From assembly GCA_015065545.1 (NCBI GenBank), contig SVQA01000010.1, positions 1 to 64,000 on the forward strand: a stretch of DNA of 64,000 nucleotides. The letters run 5' to 3'. A model generated the notes under the pieces. That model searched no databases and was not told the origin of the DNA. It worked only from the letters and a program-made list of their open reading frames with translations. Each line of letters opens with the position of its first letter. Within the stretch, counting starts at the first letter, position 1. This DNA is from Oscillospiraceae bacterium (lineage in GTDB: Bacteria > Bacillota > Clostridia > Oscillospirales > Acutalibacteraceae). Shown piece after piece: positions 7,890 through 16,115 of the stretch. Position numbers and translations under genes: made by a program.

Positions 7890-8951
7890 ATGTTTACAAA
7901 AGAACTTTTAAGCAAAAAATCCTCCTGGGAATTTTTGCAGAGTACCGACTCTTCTATCATACTTTACGGCACCGGAAACGGCGCTGACAAGGTGCTTGAT
8001 AAATTTGCAAAGCTCGGCATAAAAATCAAAGAGGTTGCCGCGTCCCGGAATTTTGTAAGAAAAAGAGATTTCCGAGGATACACCGTTAAACCTATAAACG
8101 AAATATTAAATGAATATCATAATCCTGTTATTGCTCTGGGATTTGCCACCTCTGTTTCTGAGGTTATAGAGGAAATAAAAGCACTCTGCAAAACACATAA
8201 GGTTATTATGCCTGTTGTTCCCGTTTTCGGAGAAACTGTATTTGACCGAGAATATGTAGAAAATAACAAGGAAGAACTGGAAAAATCCCGCTCCTTGCTT
8301 TTTGACGAAGAATCTAAAAGGGTTTTCGACAATATGGTACACTTTCAGTTTACAGGAGATTTATCCTACCTTTTTTCCGCCGAAAGCTCCCGCACCGATG
8401 CACTTATAAATATTCTTAATCTTAACAGCAAAGAATATATGCTTGATTTAGGAGCATACCGTGGCGACACAATCGAGGAGCTCATTACCCTTACTGGCGG
8501 ATACTCCCATATAACCGCCTTTGAGCCTGACCGCAAAACCTTTGAGAAACTCACTGATTACGCAAAAGACAAGGTCAACAGCACCCTATATCCCTATGCT
8601 GTCTGGAATGAAGCAAAAGAGCTCACCTTCAGCGGTGGCGGCGGCAGACAAAGTTCCCTTGACGAAAACGGCAAATACACGGTTTTGGCAAGGGATGTAG
8701 ACTCAGTTATAAAAGATGCTCCCATAAGCTATCTTAAGGCAGATGTTGAGGGTGTAGAAGCCGAGATGCTCAAGGGTGCAGAGCATCTGCTCAAAACCCA
8801 GAAGCCAAAACTAAGCATTTCCTGCTATCACAAAACCGAGGACCTATGCACCCTTATTCCTCTAATTCACAGCATAAATTCCGACTATAAAATATATCTG
8901 AGACATCACCCCTATATTCCTTTCTGGGACACAAATCTGTACTGTATATAA
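7890..8951 (+). CDS. FkbM family SAM-dependent methyltransferase
   Basis: The 353-residue protein carries an FkbM domain in its C-terminal half (about 180-345). The SAM-binding glycine loop appears as LDLGAYRGDT, the acidic ribose-binding position as AFEPDR, and the later motif as LKADVEGVEAEMLKGA. The N-terminal part (about 20-120) looks like a Rossmann-type sensor or nucleotide-binding domain (IILYGTGNGADKVLDKF). FkbM proteins O-methylate sugars and natural products; the acceptor is unknown. It is co-transcribed with the lipoprotein gene 12 bp upstream, and a hairpin follows. Confidence 0.82.
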   Translation: MFTKELLSKKSSWEFLQSTDSSIILYGTGNGADKVLDKFAKLGIKIKEVAASRNFVRKRDFRGYTVKPINEILNEYHNPVIALGFATSVSEVIEEIKALCKTHKVIMPVVPVFGETVFDREYVENNKEELEKSRSLLFDEESKRVFDNMVHFQFTGDLSYLFSAESSRTDALINILNLNSKEYMLDLGAYRGDTIEELITLTGGYSHITAFEPDRKTFEKLTDYAKDKVNSTLYPYAVWNEAKELTFSGGGGRQSSLDENGKYTVLARDVDSVIKDAPISYLKADVEGVEAEMLKGAEHLLKTQKPKLSISCYHKTEDLCTLIPLIHSINSDYKIYLRHHPYIPFWDTNLYCI

Positions 8952-8962
8952 ACAATACTAAA

Positions 8963-8993
8963 AACAGCCGAAAGAAAGAATCTTTCGGCTGTT
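8963..8993. terminator. hairpin between converging genes (terminator)
   Basis: A perfect 13-bp stem AACAGCCGAAAGA / TCTTTCGGCTGTT lies between the FkbM and TetR stops. The tails are only moderately T-rich on both strands (ACTATTT rightward, TTTAGTATT leftward), so it may end transcription from both sides, weakly. Confidence 0.6.
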
Positions 8994-9029
8994 ACTATTT
9001 AATACTATCCTTTGTTTTTATTATTGCTG

Positions 9030-9548
9030 TTATCTTCCTCTGTATTCTTGCCTGAGCACCTCTGCCATCTCTTCAGGTGATTCTTTGCATCCACCTGCAA
9101 GCCAAATTTTGATTATAGCATTCAAGCCGTTTCTAAAAAACTCAATATGATACTTAACGTTGCTGTCAATATGCTCTTTTTCAGCTCGCTTTTGATCATA
9201 TATTGAAATCAGATGTTTGTCATCATAACAAAGCTTAAAATATGTGTTGTAAAAAATCTGATTTTCCTTAATATGCCTGAACATTTTAAGTGCACCGCTT
9301 CGCTCATTAAAATAATCATAGTCCGCAAACAAATTGGTAAATTCGTTTTCGAGCTTATCTCTTACCTTGTCCGCCAAGTCATATATGTCAACATAGTTAG
9401 CATAAAAGGTGCTTCGGTTTAATTTTGTGATTTTAATAATATCAGAAACCGTAATTCCTTTAATATCTTGATTTTGCAAAAGCTCTACAAATGCTTTTTC
9501 TATTTTTTCCTGCGACTCCCTGCGTCGTTTATTATTCTTTACATTCAT
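9030..9548 (-). CDS. TetR/AcrR family transcriptional regulator
   Basis: The 172-residue protein has a TetR-type DNA-binding domain at about 8-60 (ITVSDIIKITKLNRSTFYANYVDIYDL) and an all-helical ligand domain of the short clostridial class. It is divergent from two membrane-protein genes at 9670-10850, which it probably represses together with itself. A 9-bp inverted repeat flanks the promoters between them (see findings). The inducer is unknown. Confidence 0.85.
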   Translation of the reverse strand: MNVKNNKRRRESQEKIEKAFVELLQNQDIKGITVSDIIKITKLNRSTFYANYVDIYDLADKVRDKLENEFTNLFADYDYFNERSGALKMFRHIKENQIFYNTYFKLCYDDKHLISIYDQKRAEKEHIDSNVKYHIEFFRNGLNAIIKIWLAGGCKESPEEMAEVLRQEYRGR

Positions 9549-9590
9549 ATTTTTCTCCTATTATTCCAACACTTATCCATAAATTGATGA

Positions 9591-9619
9591 TTGTTTTAAT
9601 CCTACAAAGACACTATACT
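9591..9619 (+). promoter_or_regulatory. predicted promoter of the TetR-linked membrane protein operon
   Basis: TTGTTT (9591-9596), 17 bases and TATACT (9614-9619) fit; TATAAT at 9619-9624 is an overlapping alternative -10. The site lies between two inverted half-sites, CCAACACTT (9566-9574) and AAGTGTTGG (9639-9647). Confidence 0.45.
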
Positions 9620-9669
9620 ATAATCGTATTAACAATACAAGTGTTGGTTTTATAAAAGGAGAAATTTGT

Positions 9670-10038
9670 ATGAAAAGAAGTAACTTTATTGCACTTATTA
9701 TAGGAACTATAGGCGGCGTTTTGTTTGCTCTGGGTATGTGTATGGCACTCTTGCCTGAATGGAATGCGTTTATAGAGGGGATAGTGTTAGGCAGTATCGG
9801 TTTGCTCGTCGGTTTAATCACATTATTACTATGGTGCAAAATGGAAAACAAAAAAATGCCAAAGATCAGCGGCAAAAATATTTTCCGCATTATCTATAGT
9901 ATCATTGCTACCTTGGTGCTTGGTGTTGGTATGTGTATGTGCCTTGTATGGAATATGATTATCTGGGGCACTCTGGTCGGACTTTGGGGCATTATTATGT
10001 TAATTGCACTTATTCCTATGATTAAAGGCATCAAATAA
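9670..10038 (+). CDS. small four-helix membrane protein, TetR-linked
   Basis: The 122-residue protein has four predicted membrane segments arranged as two similar halves. Each half carries a Gly-Met-Cys-Met motif (ALGMCMAL at about 20-27 and GVGMCMCL at about 80-87). I recognise no named domain. The start has an AGGAGAAA site. Its stop overlaps the start of the next gene (TAATG), so the two proteins are probably made in fixed ratio and work together. A role in drug or membrane-stress response is only a guess from the divergent TetR gene. Confidence 0.7.
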   Translation: MKRSNFIALIIGTIGGVLFALGMCMALLPEWNAFIEGIVLGSIGLLVGLITLLLWCKMENKKMPKISGKNIFRIIYSIIATLVLGVGMCMCLVWNMIIWGTLVGLWGIIMLIALIPMIKGIK

Positions 10039-10850
10039 TGAAGTTATACACTAAAAATTATACATACATAAATTTTGTTACCAACTTCATCTATGCTGTT
10101 GCAAACTGTGCAATAGGCTTTATAATACCGTCATGGTGGTTTATAACAATCGGAGCTTATTATACCGTACTTACCGTTATTCGCTTTTATACTCTAAAAG
10201 CCCTCCGAAAAATAAACACGAACTTTGACACAGAATTATTTGTAATGAAATTTACAGGCACTATGCTTGTGGTGCTCTCGTTCTGTTTGGCAGGTGTAAA
10301 TACTCTGTCGTCCATTAAAGAACAAGGGCAAGCTTTTCACAGTATCATTATGATTGGAATTGCTGCTTATTCTTTTACAAAAATTACAATTGCAATCATC
10401 AGAATGGTAAAGCTAAAAAACACAGCTTCACCTATCGTTAAAGCTCTGCAGAATATATCTTTAGCTGATGCGGTTGTTTCAATTTATACTCTGCAACGGT
10501 CTATGCTGGTATCTTTTCCAGGAATGAACAGGGAAGACATTAAACTTTTTAATATTATAACAGGAACAATAGTATATTTAATTGTTCTGCTGCTTGGAAT
10601 AAATCTTATAGGAGGGAAATACATAAATATGGCAAAATCCAAAATAGTAAAAGCAAATAAAAAAATCGCCGAAACAGTAACCGATGGCTACAAAAAGATT
10701 GAAAAGGGTGTGGTAGAGGGCTACAAAAAAATCGAAAATGGTGTAATCAAAGGATACACTAAAGTTGAAGATAAATTTGTAGACACTTACCTAACAAAAA
10801 ACGGAGAAACCGTTGAAGAAGCAAAAGCAAGACTAAAGAATAAGAAATAA
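10038..10850 (+). CDS. membrane protein with C-terminal 11-residue amphipathic repeats
   Basis: The 270-residue protein has about six membrane segments (residues 8-190). The last 65 residues are a charged tail built from 11-residue units, GYKKIEKGVVE, GYKKIENGVIK and GYTKVEDKFVD, preceded by a looser copy. Such periodicity is typical of amphipathic helices lying on membranes. The family appears in clostridial TetR-linked operons, but I know no assigned function. It is translationally coupled to the upstream gene and followed by a strong terminator. Confidence 0.72.
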   Translation: MKLYTKNYTYINFVTNFIYAVANCAIGFIIPSWWFITIGAYYTVLTVIRFYTLKALRKINTNFDTELFVMKFTGTMLVVLSFCLAGVNTLSSIKEQGQAFHSIIMIGIAAYSFTKITIAIIRMVKLKNTASPIVKALQNISLADAVVSIYTLQRSMLVSFPGMNREDIKLFNIITGTIVYLIVLLLGINLIGGKYINMAKSKIVKANKKIAETVTDGYKKIEKGVVEGYKKIENGVIKGYTKVEDKFVDTYLTKNGETVEEAKARLKNKK

Positions 10851-10854
10851 AAAC

Positions 10855-10897
10855 AACATCGGCAGAGAATAATGCTTCTTTGCCGATGTTATTTTAT
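10855..10897. terminator. bidirectional terminator
   Basis: A 15-bp stem (AACATCGGCAGAGAA with TTCTTTGCCGATGTT, one wobble) has T-rich tails on both sides: ATTTTATT rightward and GTTTTTATTT leftward. It ends the membrane-protein operon and the thioredoxin gene. Confidence 0.8.
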
Positions 10898-10918
10898 TCA
10901 CGTTCGGTTCGGTTTAGT

Positions 10919-11245
10919 TTATCTTCTGACAGTTTCGGGCTTGATTTTCAAAACATCAAACACCTCTGCTTTTGTCATTGCTCCTTCTCGTCTGGCTTCC
11001 TCTTTTCCATTTTCAAAAACAATTGATACAGGCAGACGGTTTATGCCAAATCTCGCCGCAAGCCCTCGCTCCTTGTCCACATCCGCAAAGCAGAACTTTA
11101 CATCTGTGAGCACCCTTTGCAAAACTGCGGTAAGCTGTTTTAAATCTCTGCAAAAAGAACATCTCGCAGAAGAAAACACAAGAAACACCTTTGCTTTGCA
11201 CTGTGTAATTTCTTCATCAAAATTATACTCTGTAATTTCAAGCAT
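10919..11245 (-). CDS. thioredoxin-family protein with a CSFC active site
   Basis: The 108-residue single-domain thioredoxin fold has the redox pair at about 29-32 as Cys-Ser-Phe-Cys (SARCSFCRDLKQL) in place of the canonical CGPC, and the cis-proline turn as INRLPVS. It has no signal peptide, so it is cytoplasmic. It probably acts as a thiol-disulphide reductant; the altered dipeptide would change its redox potential. It stands alone between two terminators, with an AAAGGGTG ribosome site. Confidence 0.8.
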   Translation of the reverse strand: MLEITEYNFDEEITQCKAKVFLVFSSARCSFCRDLKQLTAVLQRVLTDVKFCFADVDKERGLAARFGINRLPVSIVFENGKEEARREGAMTKAEVFDVLKIKPETVRR

Positions 11246-11292
11246 TCATTTGCACCCTTTCTTTTCTTTTATTATGCACAAAAGAAAGGAAG

Positions 11293-11327
11293 ATATAAAA
11301 AAACTCCGACAGCAAAACTGTCGGAGT
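11293..11327 (-). terminator. Rho-independent terminator of the transketolase operon
   Basis: Leftward, ACTCCGACAG / CTGTCGGAGT with a TTTTG loop is followed by TTTTTTTATA, just below the stop of the C-terminal transketolase subunit. Confidence 0.9.
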
Positions 11328-11344
11328 AATTTTAAAAAAGATTA

Positions 11345-12289
11345 TTACTTTGCAAGTTCCTCAAGAATAACTTTCTTGATGCCATTTGCTGTAAGACCGA
11401 AAGCCTCAAGAAGCTCCCAAGCGGGACCTGAGTAACCATAACGGTCATATACACCAACCTTGCGAACAGGAACAGGACACTCGGATGTAACAACATCGCA
11501 TACTGCATCGCCAAGGCCACCGATAACATTGTGCTCTTCGATAGTGATGATTCTGCCTGTTTCCTTAGCAGCCTTAATGATGATATCTCTGTCAATAGGC
11601 TTGATTGTGTGGATGTTGATAAGGCGAACACTCTTGCCCTCTGCCTTGAGCTCCTCTACAGCCTTTCTTGCCTCGTTAACAACAAGACCTGTTGCAATAA
11701 CCGTGATGTCGTCACCTTCGCTGAGAGTAATACCCTTACCAAGTTCAAACTCGTAGGTGTCGGGGTCATTGAAGCTGTCGATAGCAAGTCTGCCAAGGCG
11801 AATGTAAACAGGGCCTTCAAGCTCAATAGCAGCCTTTGTAGCAGCCATCATCTCGTAGTGGTCAGCAGGACAGAGAACTGTCATACCGGGGATTGTACGC
11901 ATAAGTGCTACATCCTCAAGACACTGGTGAGTTGCACCATCTTCGCCTGTAGAGATACCTGCGTGAGAGCCTGCAATTTTAACATTGAGGTGAGGATAGC
12001 CTACAGAGTTACGAATCTGCTCGTAAGCTCTGCCTGTTGCAAACATAGCAAAGGATGCTGCAACGGGAATTTTACCGCAAGCAGCAAGACCTGCGGAAAT
12101 ACTAATCATATTACCTTCTGCGATACCGCAGTCAAAAAATCTCTCGGGAAAAGCTTTTTTGAAGATAGAAGTTTTTGTTGCGCCTGCAAGGTCAGCATCA
12201 AGAACTACGATTTTATCATTCTCTTTAGCAAGCTCGCAGAGTGCTTCGCCGAAGCTCTCTCTGGTAGCCTTTGTTACGATATTAGCCAT
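11345..12289 (-). CDS. transketolase, C-terminal subunit
   Basis: The 314-residue protein carries the pyrimidine-binding and C-terminal domains of transketolase (EDGATHQCLEDVALMRTIPGMTVLCPAD and the final phosphate-binding region). Split transketolases work as a two-subunit TPP enzyme in the non-oxidative pentose phosphate pathway. I place the start at the ATG at 12289, 9 nt after GGAGGG. The GTG at 12295 would sit only 3 nt from that site. The ATG overlaps the TGA of the N-terminal subunit by one base (TGATG), giving translational coupling. Confidence 0.9.
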   Translation of the reverse strand: MANIVTKATRESFGEALCELAKENDKIVVLDADLAGATKTSIFKKAFPERFFDCGIAEGNMISISAGLAACGKIPVAASFAMFATGRAYEQIRNSVGYPHLNVKIAGSHAGISTGEDGATHQCLEDVALMRTIPGMTVLCPADHYEMMAATKAAIELEGPVYIRLGRLAIDSFNDPDTYEFELGKGITLSEGDDITVIATGLVVNEARKAVEELKAEGKSVRLINIHTIKPIDRDIIIKAAKETGRIITIEEHNVIGGLGDAVCDVVTSECPVPVRKVGVYDRYGYSGPAWELLEAFGLTANGIKKVILEELAK

Positions 12290-13137
12290 CAGCACTCACC
12301 CTCCAGTTCTGCAATCTGAGCTTCAAGCTCGTTGGTTGCTTTTTCATACTCGTCCTTGTTAGGTCCTTTACCGTGCCAGTCAACCTGGTCTTCCATAAAG
12401 GAAACTCCCTTGCCCTTAACGGTTTTTGCAAGGATAGCTGTGGGCATACCCTTTGTAGTCTTTGCTTTTTCAAATGCAGCCTCAATATCGTCGAAGTTAT
12501 GGCCGTCAATCTTAATTACATTGAAGCCGAAGCTCTCGAACTTCTTATCCAAAGGCTCAATACCGCAAACCTCACTTACAGGGCCGTCAATCTGCAGACC
12601 GTTCTGGTCAACAACAATTACGAGGTTATCAAGCTTGTTGTGCGCAGCAAACATAGCTGCCTCCCAAACCTGACCCTCTTCGCATTCGCCGTCACCGAGT
12701 ACTGCGTAAACGCGGTAGTCTTTATTGTCACACTTGCCTGCAAGAGCCATACCGCAAGCGGCAGATACGCCCTGACCGAGAGAGCCAGTGCTCATATCGA
12801 TACCGGGAGTACCCTTCATATCAGGGTGACCCTGAAGCATTGCACCTACGTGGCGGAGCTTTGTAAGCTCGTCCCATGCGAAGAAGCCCTTGAGTGCAAG
12901 AATTGCATAGAGGCTGGGACAGCAGTGACCCTTTGATAATACAAAGCGATCTCTGTTATCCATAGCGGGATCAGCAGGGTCTACGTTCATTTCTTTAAAG
13001 TAAAGGTAGGTCATAATGTCTGCAGCAGAAAGAGAGCCGCCGGGATGACCTGATTTGGCATTGAATGTGCCGATGATTGCGCCCAGTCTTGCCTTAGCAG
13101 CAAGCAACTGAAGCTGACGCATTTCCTTGGTTTGCAT
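12289..13137 (-). CDS. transketolase, N-terminal subunit
   Basis: The 282-residue protein holds the TPP diphosphate-binding domain: SGHPGGSLSAADIM near the N-terminus and GDGECEEGQVWEAAMFA with a downstream Asn for the Mg-TPP site. It pairs with the next gene to form a complete transketolase that interconverts pentose, triose and hexose phosphates. The start at 13137 follows AGGAGG; the frame stays open to 13266 but the extra residues are not conserved in character. The 244-bp gap to coaX holds AT-rich divergent promoter sequence. Confidence 0.92.
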   Translation of the reverse strand: MQTKEMRQLQLLAAKARLGAIIGTFNAKSGHPGGSLSAADIMTYLYFKEMNVDPADPAMDNRDRFVLSKGHCCPSLYAILALKGFFAWDELTKLRHVGAMLQGHPDMKGTPGIDMSTGSLGQGVSAACGMALAGKCDNKDYRVYAVLGDGECEEGQVWEAAMFAAHNKLDNLVIVVDQNGLQIDGPVSEVCGIEPLDKKFESFGFNVIKIDGHNFDDIEAAFEKAKTTKGMPTAILAKTVKGKGVSFMEDQVDWHGKGPNKDEYEKATNELEAQIAELEGEC

Positions 13138-13336
13138 AGTAATTCCTCCTATTGAACAATTTAATAGTAGTATTAACAACAGTAATATATTATCATAACT
13201 TTTCTTTGCTATATTTACTTTTTGACAAAAAGAGTACAATTTTTCTTTTTTGTAAATATACAACAAAAAGAGGTTTAATTAAATAAGAGAAATTCAACCG
13301 CCTGTATAAATCTTATCATACATATAATGTTAAACC

Positions 13337-13365
13337 TTGCAATATTAAAATATATGAAATATAAT
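13337..13365 (+). promoter_or_regulatory. possible coaX promoter, very close to the gene
   Basis: TTGCAA (13337-13342), 17 bases and TATAAT (13360-13365) fit the consensus well. Transcription would begin at about 13372, leaving only about 10 nt before the ATG at 13382. If real, the message is nearly leaderless. Another TATAAT at 13323-13328 lacks a good -35. Confidence 0.35.
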
Positions 13366-13381
13366 AAGGGCGGTGATTAGT

Positions 13382-14146
13382 ATGTTACTTGTTATTGACA
13401 TCGGCAATACCAATATTAAATTCGGTCTTTTTGAGGGCGAAACCCTCTCTATGCTCGCAAGGGTTTCCACCGATAAACGCAAGACCTCCGACGAATTTGC
13501 AGGAGAGTTTCTCTCTGTTCTTTCGGTTTACGGCTTTAAAAAAGAAAATATCCACGGCTGTATAATTTCCAGCGTTGTGCCTCAGGTGCTTCGCACAGTC
13601 CGTCAGGCTATTATTACCACGCTGGGAATCGACCCGTTGGTAGTAGGTCCGGGAATCAAAACAGGTCTTAACATCAAGATCGACAATCCTGCCTCCACAG
13701 GTGCAGATCTGGTAACAGGTTGCGTAGCCGCACTTCATCTTTACGGTGCACCCGCAATCGTTATCAGTATGGGTACTGCAACCACCATCATTGTCCTTGA
13801 CGAAAAGGGTGCTATGATTGGCGGTGCAATCTCTCCCGGTGTGAGCATTTCCATGAGCGCACTTTCAGAGAAAACCGCTCTGCTCCCTTCTGTTGCCATG
13901 GATGCTCCCAAAAAGGTTATCGGTAAAAATACCGACGAGTGTATCCGCTCCGGTGTTGTTATCGGCAGTGCCTGTATGATTGACGGTATGATTGACCGAA
14001 TCAATAAAGAAATGGGTACAGAATGTACTGTTGTTGCCACAGGCGGTCTTGCACAGGACATTGTTCCTGCCTGCACACACAAAATCGAACTAAGAGATGA
14101 CCTTATGCTTCAGGGTCTTCGCATTATCTACAACAAGAATAAATAA
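13382..14146 (+). CDS. coaX: type III pantothenate kinase
   Basis: The 254-residue protein phosphorylates pantothenate, the first committed step of coenzyme A synthesis. The family's ASKHA fold is evident: DIGNTNIKFG at 6-15 (phosphate loop), GPGIKTG at about 89-95, TGAD109L with the catalytic Asp, and ISMGTATT. The ATG at 13382 is chosen because family members start with MLLVIDIGNTN and GGTGA lies five bases upstream; a GTG at 13373 is in frame but would overlap that site. Type III enzymes are not feedback-inhibited by CoA. An ECF transporter component and birA follow. Confidence 0.93.
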   Translation: MLLVIDIGNTNIKFGLFEGETLSMLARVSTDKRKTSDEFAGEFLSVLSVYGFKKENIHGCIISSVVPQVLRTVRQAIITTLGIDPLVVGPGIKTGLNIKIDNPASTGADLVTGCVAALHLYGAPAIVISMGTATTIIVLDEKGAMIGGAISPGVSISMSALSEKTALLPSVAMDAPKKVIGKNTDECIRSGVVIGSACMIDGMIDRINKEMGTECTVVATGGLAQDIVPACTHKIELRDDLMLQGLRIIYNKNK

Positions 14147-14160
14147 TTATACTGTGTTAT

Positions 14161-14212
14161 TAATAGCTTCGAGCTATTAAAATAAATATTGCGTCTCACC
14201 CTCGCGGGAGAC
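14161..14212 (+). other. two hairpins in the leader of the ECF transporter gene
   Basis: TAATAGC / GCTATTA (14161-14179, TTCGA loop) is followed by GTCT-CACCC / GGG-AGAC (14193-14212) with a TCGC loop. The second ends four bases before the AGGAGG site of the ECF gene. Neither has a poly-T tail. Control of translation is possible; I match them to no known riboswitch. Confidence 0.4.
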
Positions 14213-14228
14213 AGCAGGAGGTATTTTT

Positions 14229-14843
14229 ATGTCACAGAGAAGAAAATCCACAATCAATCCGTTGGTTATCGAACTTACAATGACCGCACTTTTTGCGACA
14301 TTGATTATTCTGATGACCTTCACACCTATCGGCTACATTCCCATAGGTCCCGTTAAGATGACACTCCTCACCTTGCCTGTTGCAATCGGCAGTATCGTGC
14401 TTGGAAAAAGAAGCGGTCTTATATTGGGTACACTTTTCGGTCTTACCAGCTTCTACACCTGTTTTGGTTTAGATGCATTTGGTAATATCCTTTTGGGAAT
14501 CAACCCCATCTTCACCTTTATTATGTGCGTTATCCCCAGAGTTTTGTGCGGATTTTTACCTGCACTTATCTATCAGGGAATAAGCAAAAAAGGCACAAAG
14601 AACACACTTGTCGCAATTCCCGTTGCGGCTGCAAGCACCGCTATAATAAATACTCTTTTGTTCATCACTGCTATGTGGGCACTCTTCAATAATAACTTAA
14701 CCGAGCTCCTCGGTACAAACAATCTTTTTACAATGTTTGCCACTATTGCAGGAGTAAACGGACTTATTGAAATTGCAGTAAATATCGTCGTAGGTACGGC
14801 TATCTGCAAGCCTCTTATTGAAATTAAGAAAAGACTGGTATAA
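14229..14843 (+). CDS. ECF transporter S component, probably for pantothenate
   Basis: The 204-residue integral membrane protein has about six helices and a TALFATLIILMTFTPIGYIPIGPVKMTLL opening typical of ECF substrate-binding components. It needs a shared EcfA/A'/T energising module, which is not in this window. Its place directly between coaX (pantothenate kinase) and birA suggests a vitamin substrate. Pantothenate (PanT-like) is my first choice and biotin (BioY) the alternative. It has an AGGAGG site, and its stop overlaps the birA start by one base (TAATG). Confidence 0.75.
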   Translation: MSQRRKSTINPLVIELTMTALFATLIILMTFTPIGYIPIGPVKMTLLTLPVAIGSIVLGKRSGLILGTLFGLTSFYTCFGLDAFGNILLGINPIFTFIMCVIPRVLCGFLPALIYQGISKKGTKNTLVAIPVAAASTAIINTLLFITAMWALFNNNLTELLGTNNLFTMFATIAGVNGLIEIAVNIVVGTAICKPLIEIKKRLV

Positions 14844-15556
14844 TGAATTTTGAAATTATCCATTTAAAAGAAACAGACTCAACTAATACTTATGCAAAAG
14901 CTCTCCTGAAGAAAGGGGAGCTTTCTGCGCCTTTTGCTCTTGTTTTTGCCGATAATCAGACCAAGGGCAGAGGAAGACTGGGCAGAAACTGGGAAAGTCG
15001 TGAAGGCGACACTCTTTGTATGAGCCTTATTGCTCCCTATCCTTTCAAGCCTGCAATTACACTTTTGAGTGCCCTTGCAGTATACAAAACTCTTACAAAA
15101 ATCTATAAAGAAGTCAAAAAAGATTTAAAGATAAAGTGGCCCAACGATTTGGTGATCGGCTCAAAAAAGCTCTGCGGAATACTCACGGAAAGCACCGATA
15201 AAGTTGCTGTAATCGGTATCGGAATCAACCTTAACTCCACAAGCTTTTCCGATGATATTTCTCACAAAGCTACATCTCTAAAGCTCCTCACAAACAAAGA
15301 TTACGAGGCTTTCGACCTTGCGCAAAGGCTTACTGAAAATCTTGTTAATATTCTTAAAGAAACTGATGGAACTTTCACCGATGCCTTTCTCAAAGAATAT
15401 ACGAGCCTTTGCATAAATATGGGCAGAGAGGTTATATTCAGCGATAAAAGCGGTATTGCCACAGGTGTAGATAAAGACGGTTCTCTATTGGTAAAAACCA
15501 ATGAAGGCACAGAAAGAATATCCTCGGGTGAGGTTTTTGTAAGCGGAATTTATTAG
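14843..15556 (+). CDS. birA: biotin-[acetyl-CoA-carboxylase] ligase (no DNA-binding domain)
   Basis: The 237-residue enzyme attaches biotin to acceptor lysines through biotinyl-AMP. The hallmark loop is GRGRLGRNWES at about 44-54. It is followed by KIKWPNDLVIGSKKLCGILTE and GIGINLN, and a small C-terminal SH3-like domain is present. It starts directly at the catalytic domain (LKETDSTNTYAKAL), so the winged-helix domain of the bifunctional BirA repressor is absent and it cannot be a repressor. It is translationally coupled to the ECF gene. Confidence 0.92.
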   Translation: MNFEIIHLKETDSTNTYAKALLKKGELSAPFALVFADNQTKGRGRLGRNWESREGDTLCMSLIAPYPFKPAITLLSALAVYKTLTKIYKEVKKDLKIKWPNDLVIGSKKLCGILTESTDKVAVIGIGINLNSTSFSDDISHKATSLKLLTNKDYEAFDLAQRLTENLVNILKETDGTFTDAFLKEYTSLCINMGREVIFSDKSGIATGVDKDGSLLVKTNEGTERISSGEVFVSGIY

Positions 15557-15602
15557 CACCAAGAATCATAAAAATTAAAATATATCTTTCGGAGGTTTTT
15601 AT

Positions 15603-16103
15603 ATGTTCAAAGAAATCAGCACAAAAGATTTAACCCTTAATCCCTTTGAGAAAATCGGAAAGGAGTGGATGCTCATTACTGCAGGTAATGAGGAGAAGTT
15701 CAACACTATGACTGCATCCTGGGGTGGTCTTGGAGTGCTCTGGAACAAGGATGTTGCTTTTACCTTTATCCGACCCTCACGCTACACATTTGAGTTTACC
15801 CAAAGCCAAGATTATTTCTCGCTCTGCTTCTTCCCCGAAGAGTACAAAGACGCTCTGATGTTCTGCGGCAGAAACTCAGGCAGAGATTGCGACAAAGTAA
15901 AAGAAACAGGTCTTACTCCTGCTTTTATTGACGGTGTTCCCTGCTTTGAGAAGGCATCTCTGGTGCTTATCTGCAAGAAACTGTATGCTCAGGAAATGAA
16001 TAGCTCCTGTGCTCTTTGCAAGGATGTAAACACACACTACGGCGAGAACGAGCCCTACCACACCTTCTATGTAGGTGAAATCGTAAAAGCATTCACAAAA
16101 TAA
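15603..16103 (+). CDS. flavin reductase family protein
   Basis: The 166-residue protein matches the flavin reductase-like, FMN-binding split-barrel fold: TASWGGLGVLWNKDVAFTFIRPSRYT in the first third and YFSLCFFPEEYKDALMFCGRNSGRD after it. Members bind FMN and reduce it or pass electrons; the partner is unknown. A GGAGG site precedes the ATG. It stands alone between the birA operon and a strong terminator. Confidence 0.8.
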   Translation: MFKEISTKDLTLNPFEKIGKEWMLITAGNEEKFNTMTASWGGLGVLWNKDVAFTFIRPSRYTFEFTQSQDYFSLCFFPEEYKDALMFCGRNSGRDCDKVKETGLTPAFIDGVPCFEKASLVLICKKLYAQEMNSSCALCKDVNTHYGENEPYHTFYVGEIVKAFTK

Positions 16104-16115
16104 AAAATCGCAGCA

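Noticed and set aside
11531..12319. Long rightward open frame (262 codons) opposite the transketolase subunit
   Set aside because: It is an antisense shadow of a highly biased gene, with Cys/Ser-rich content and no recognisable fold.
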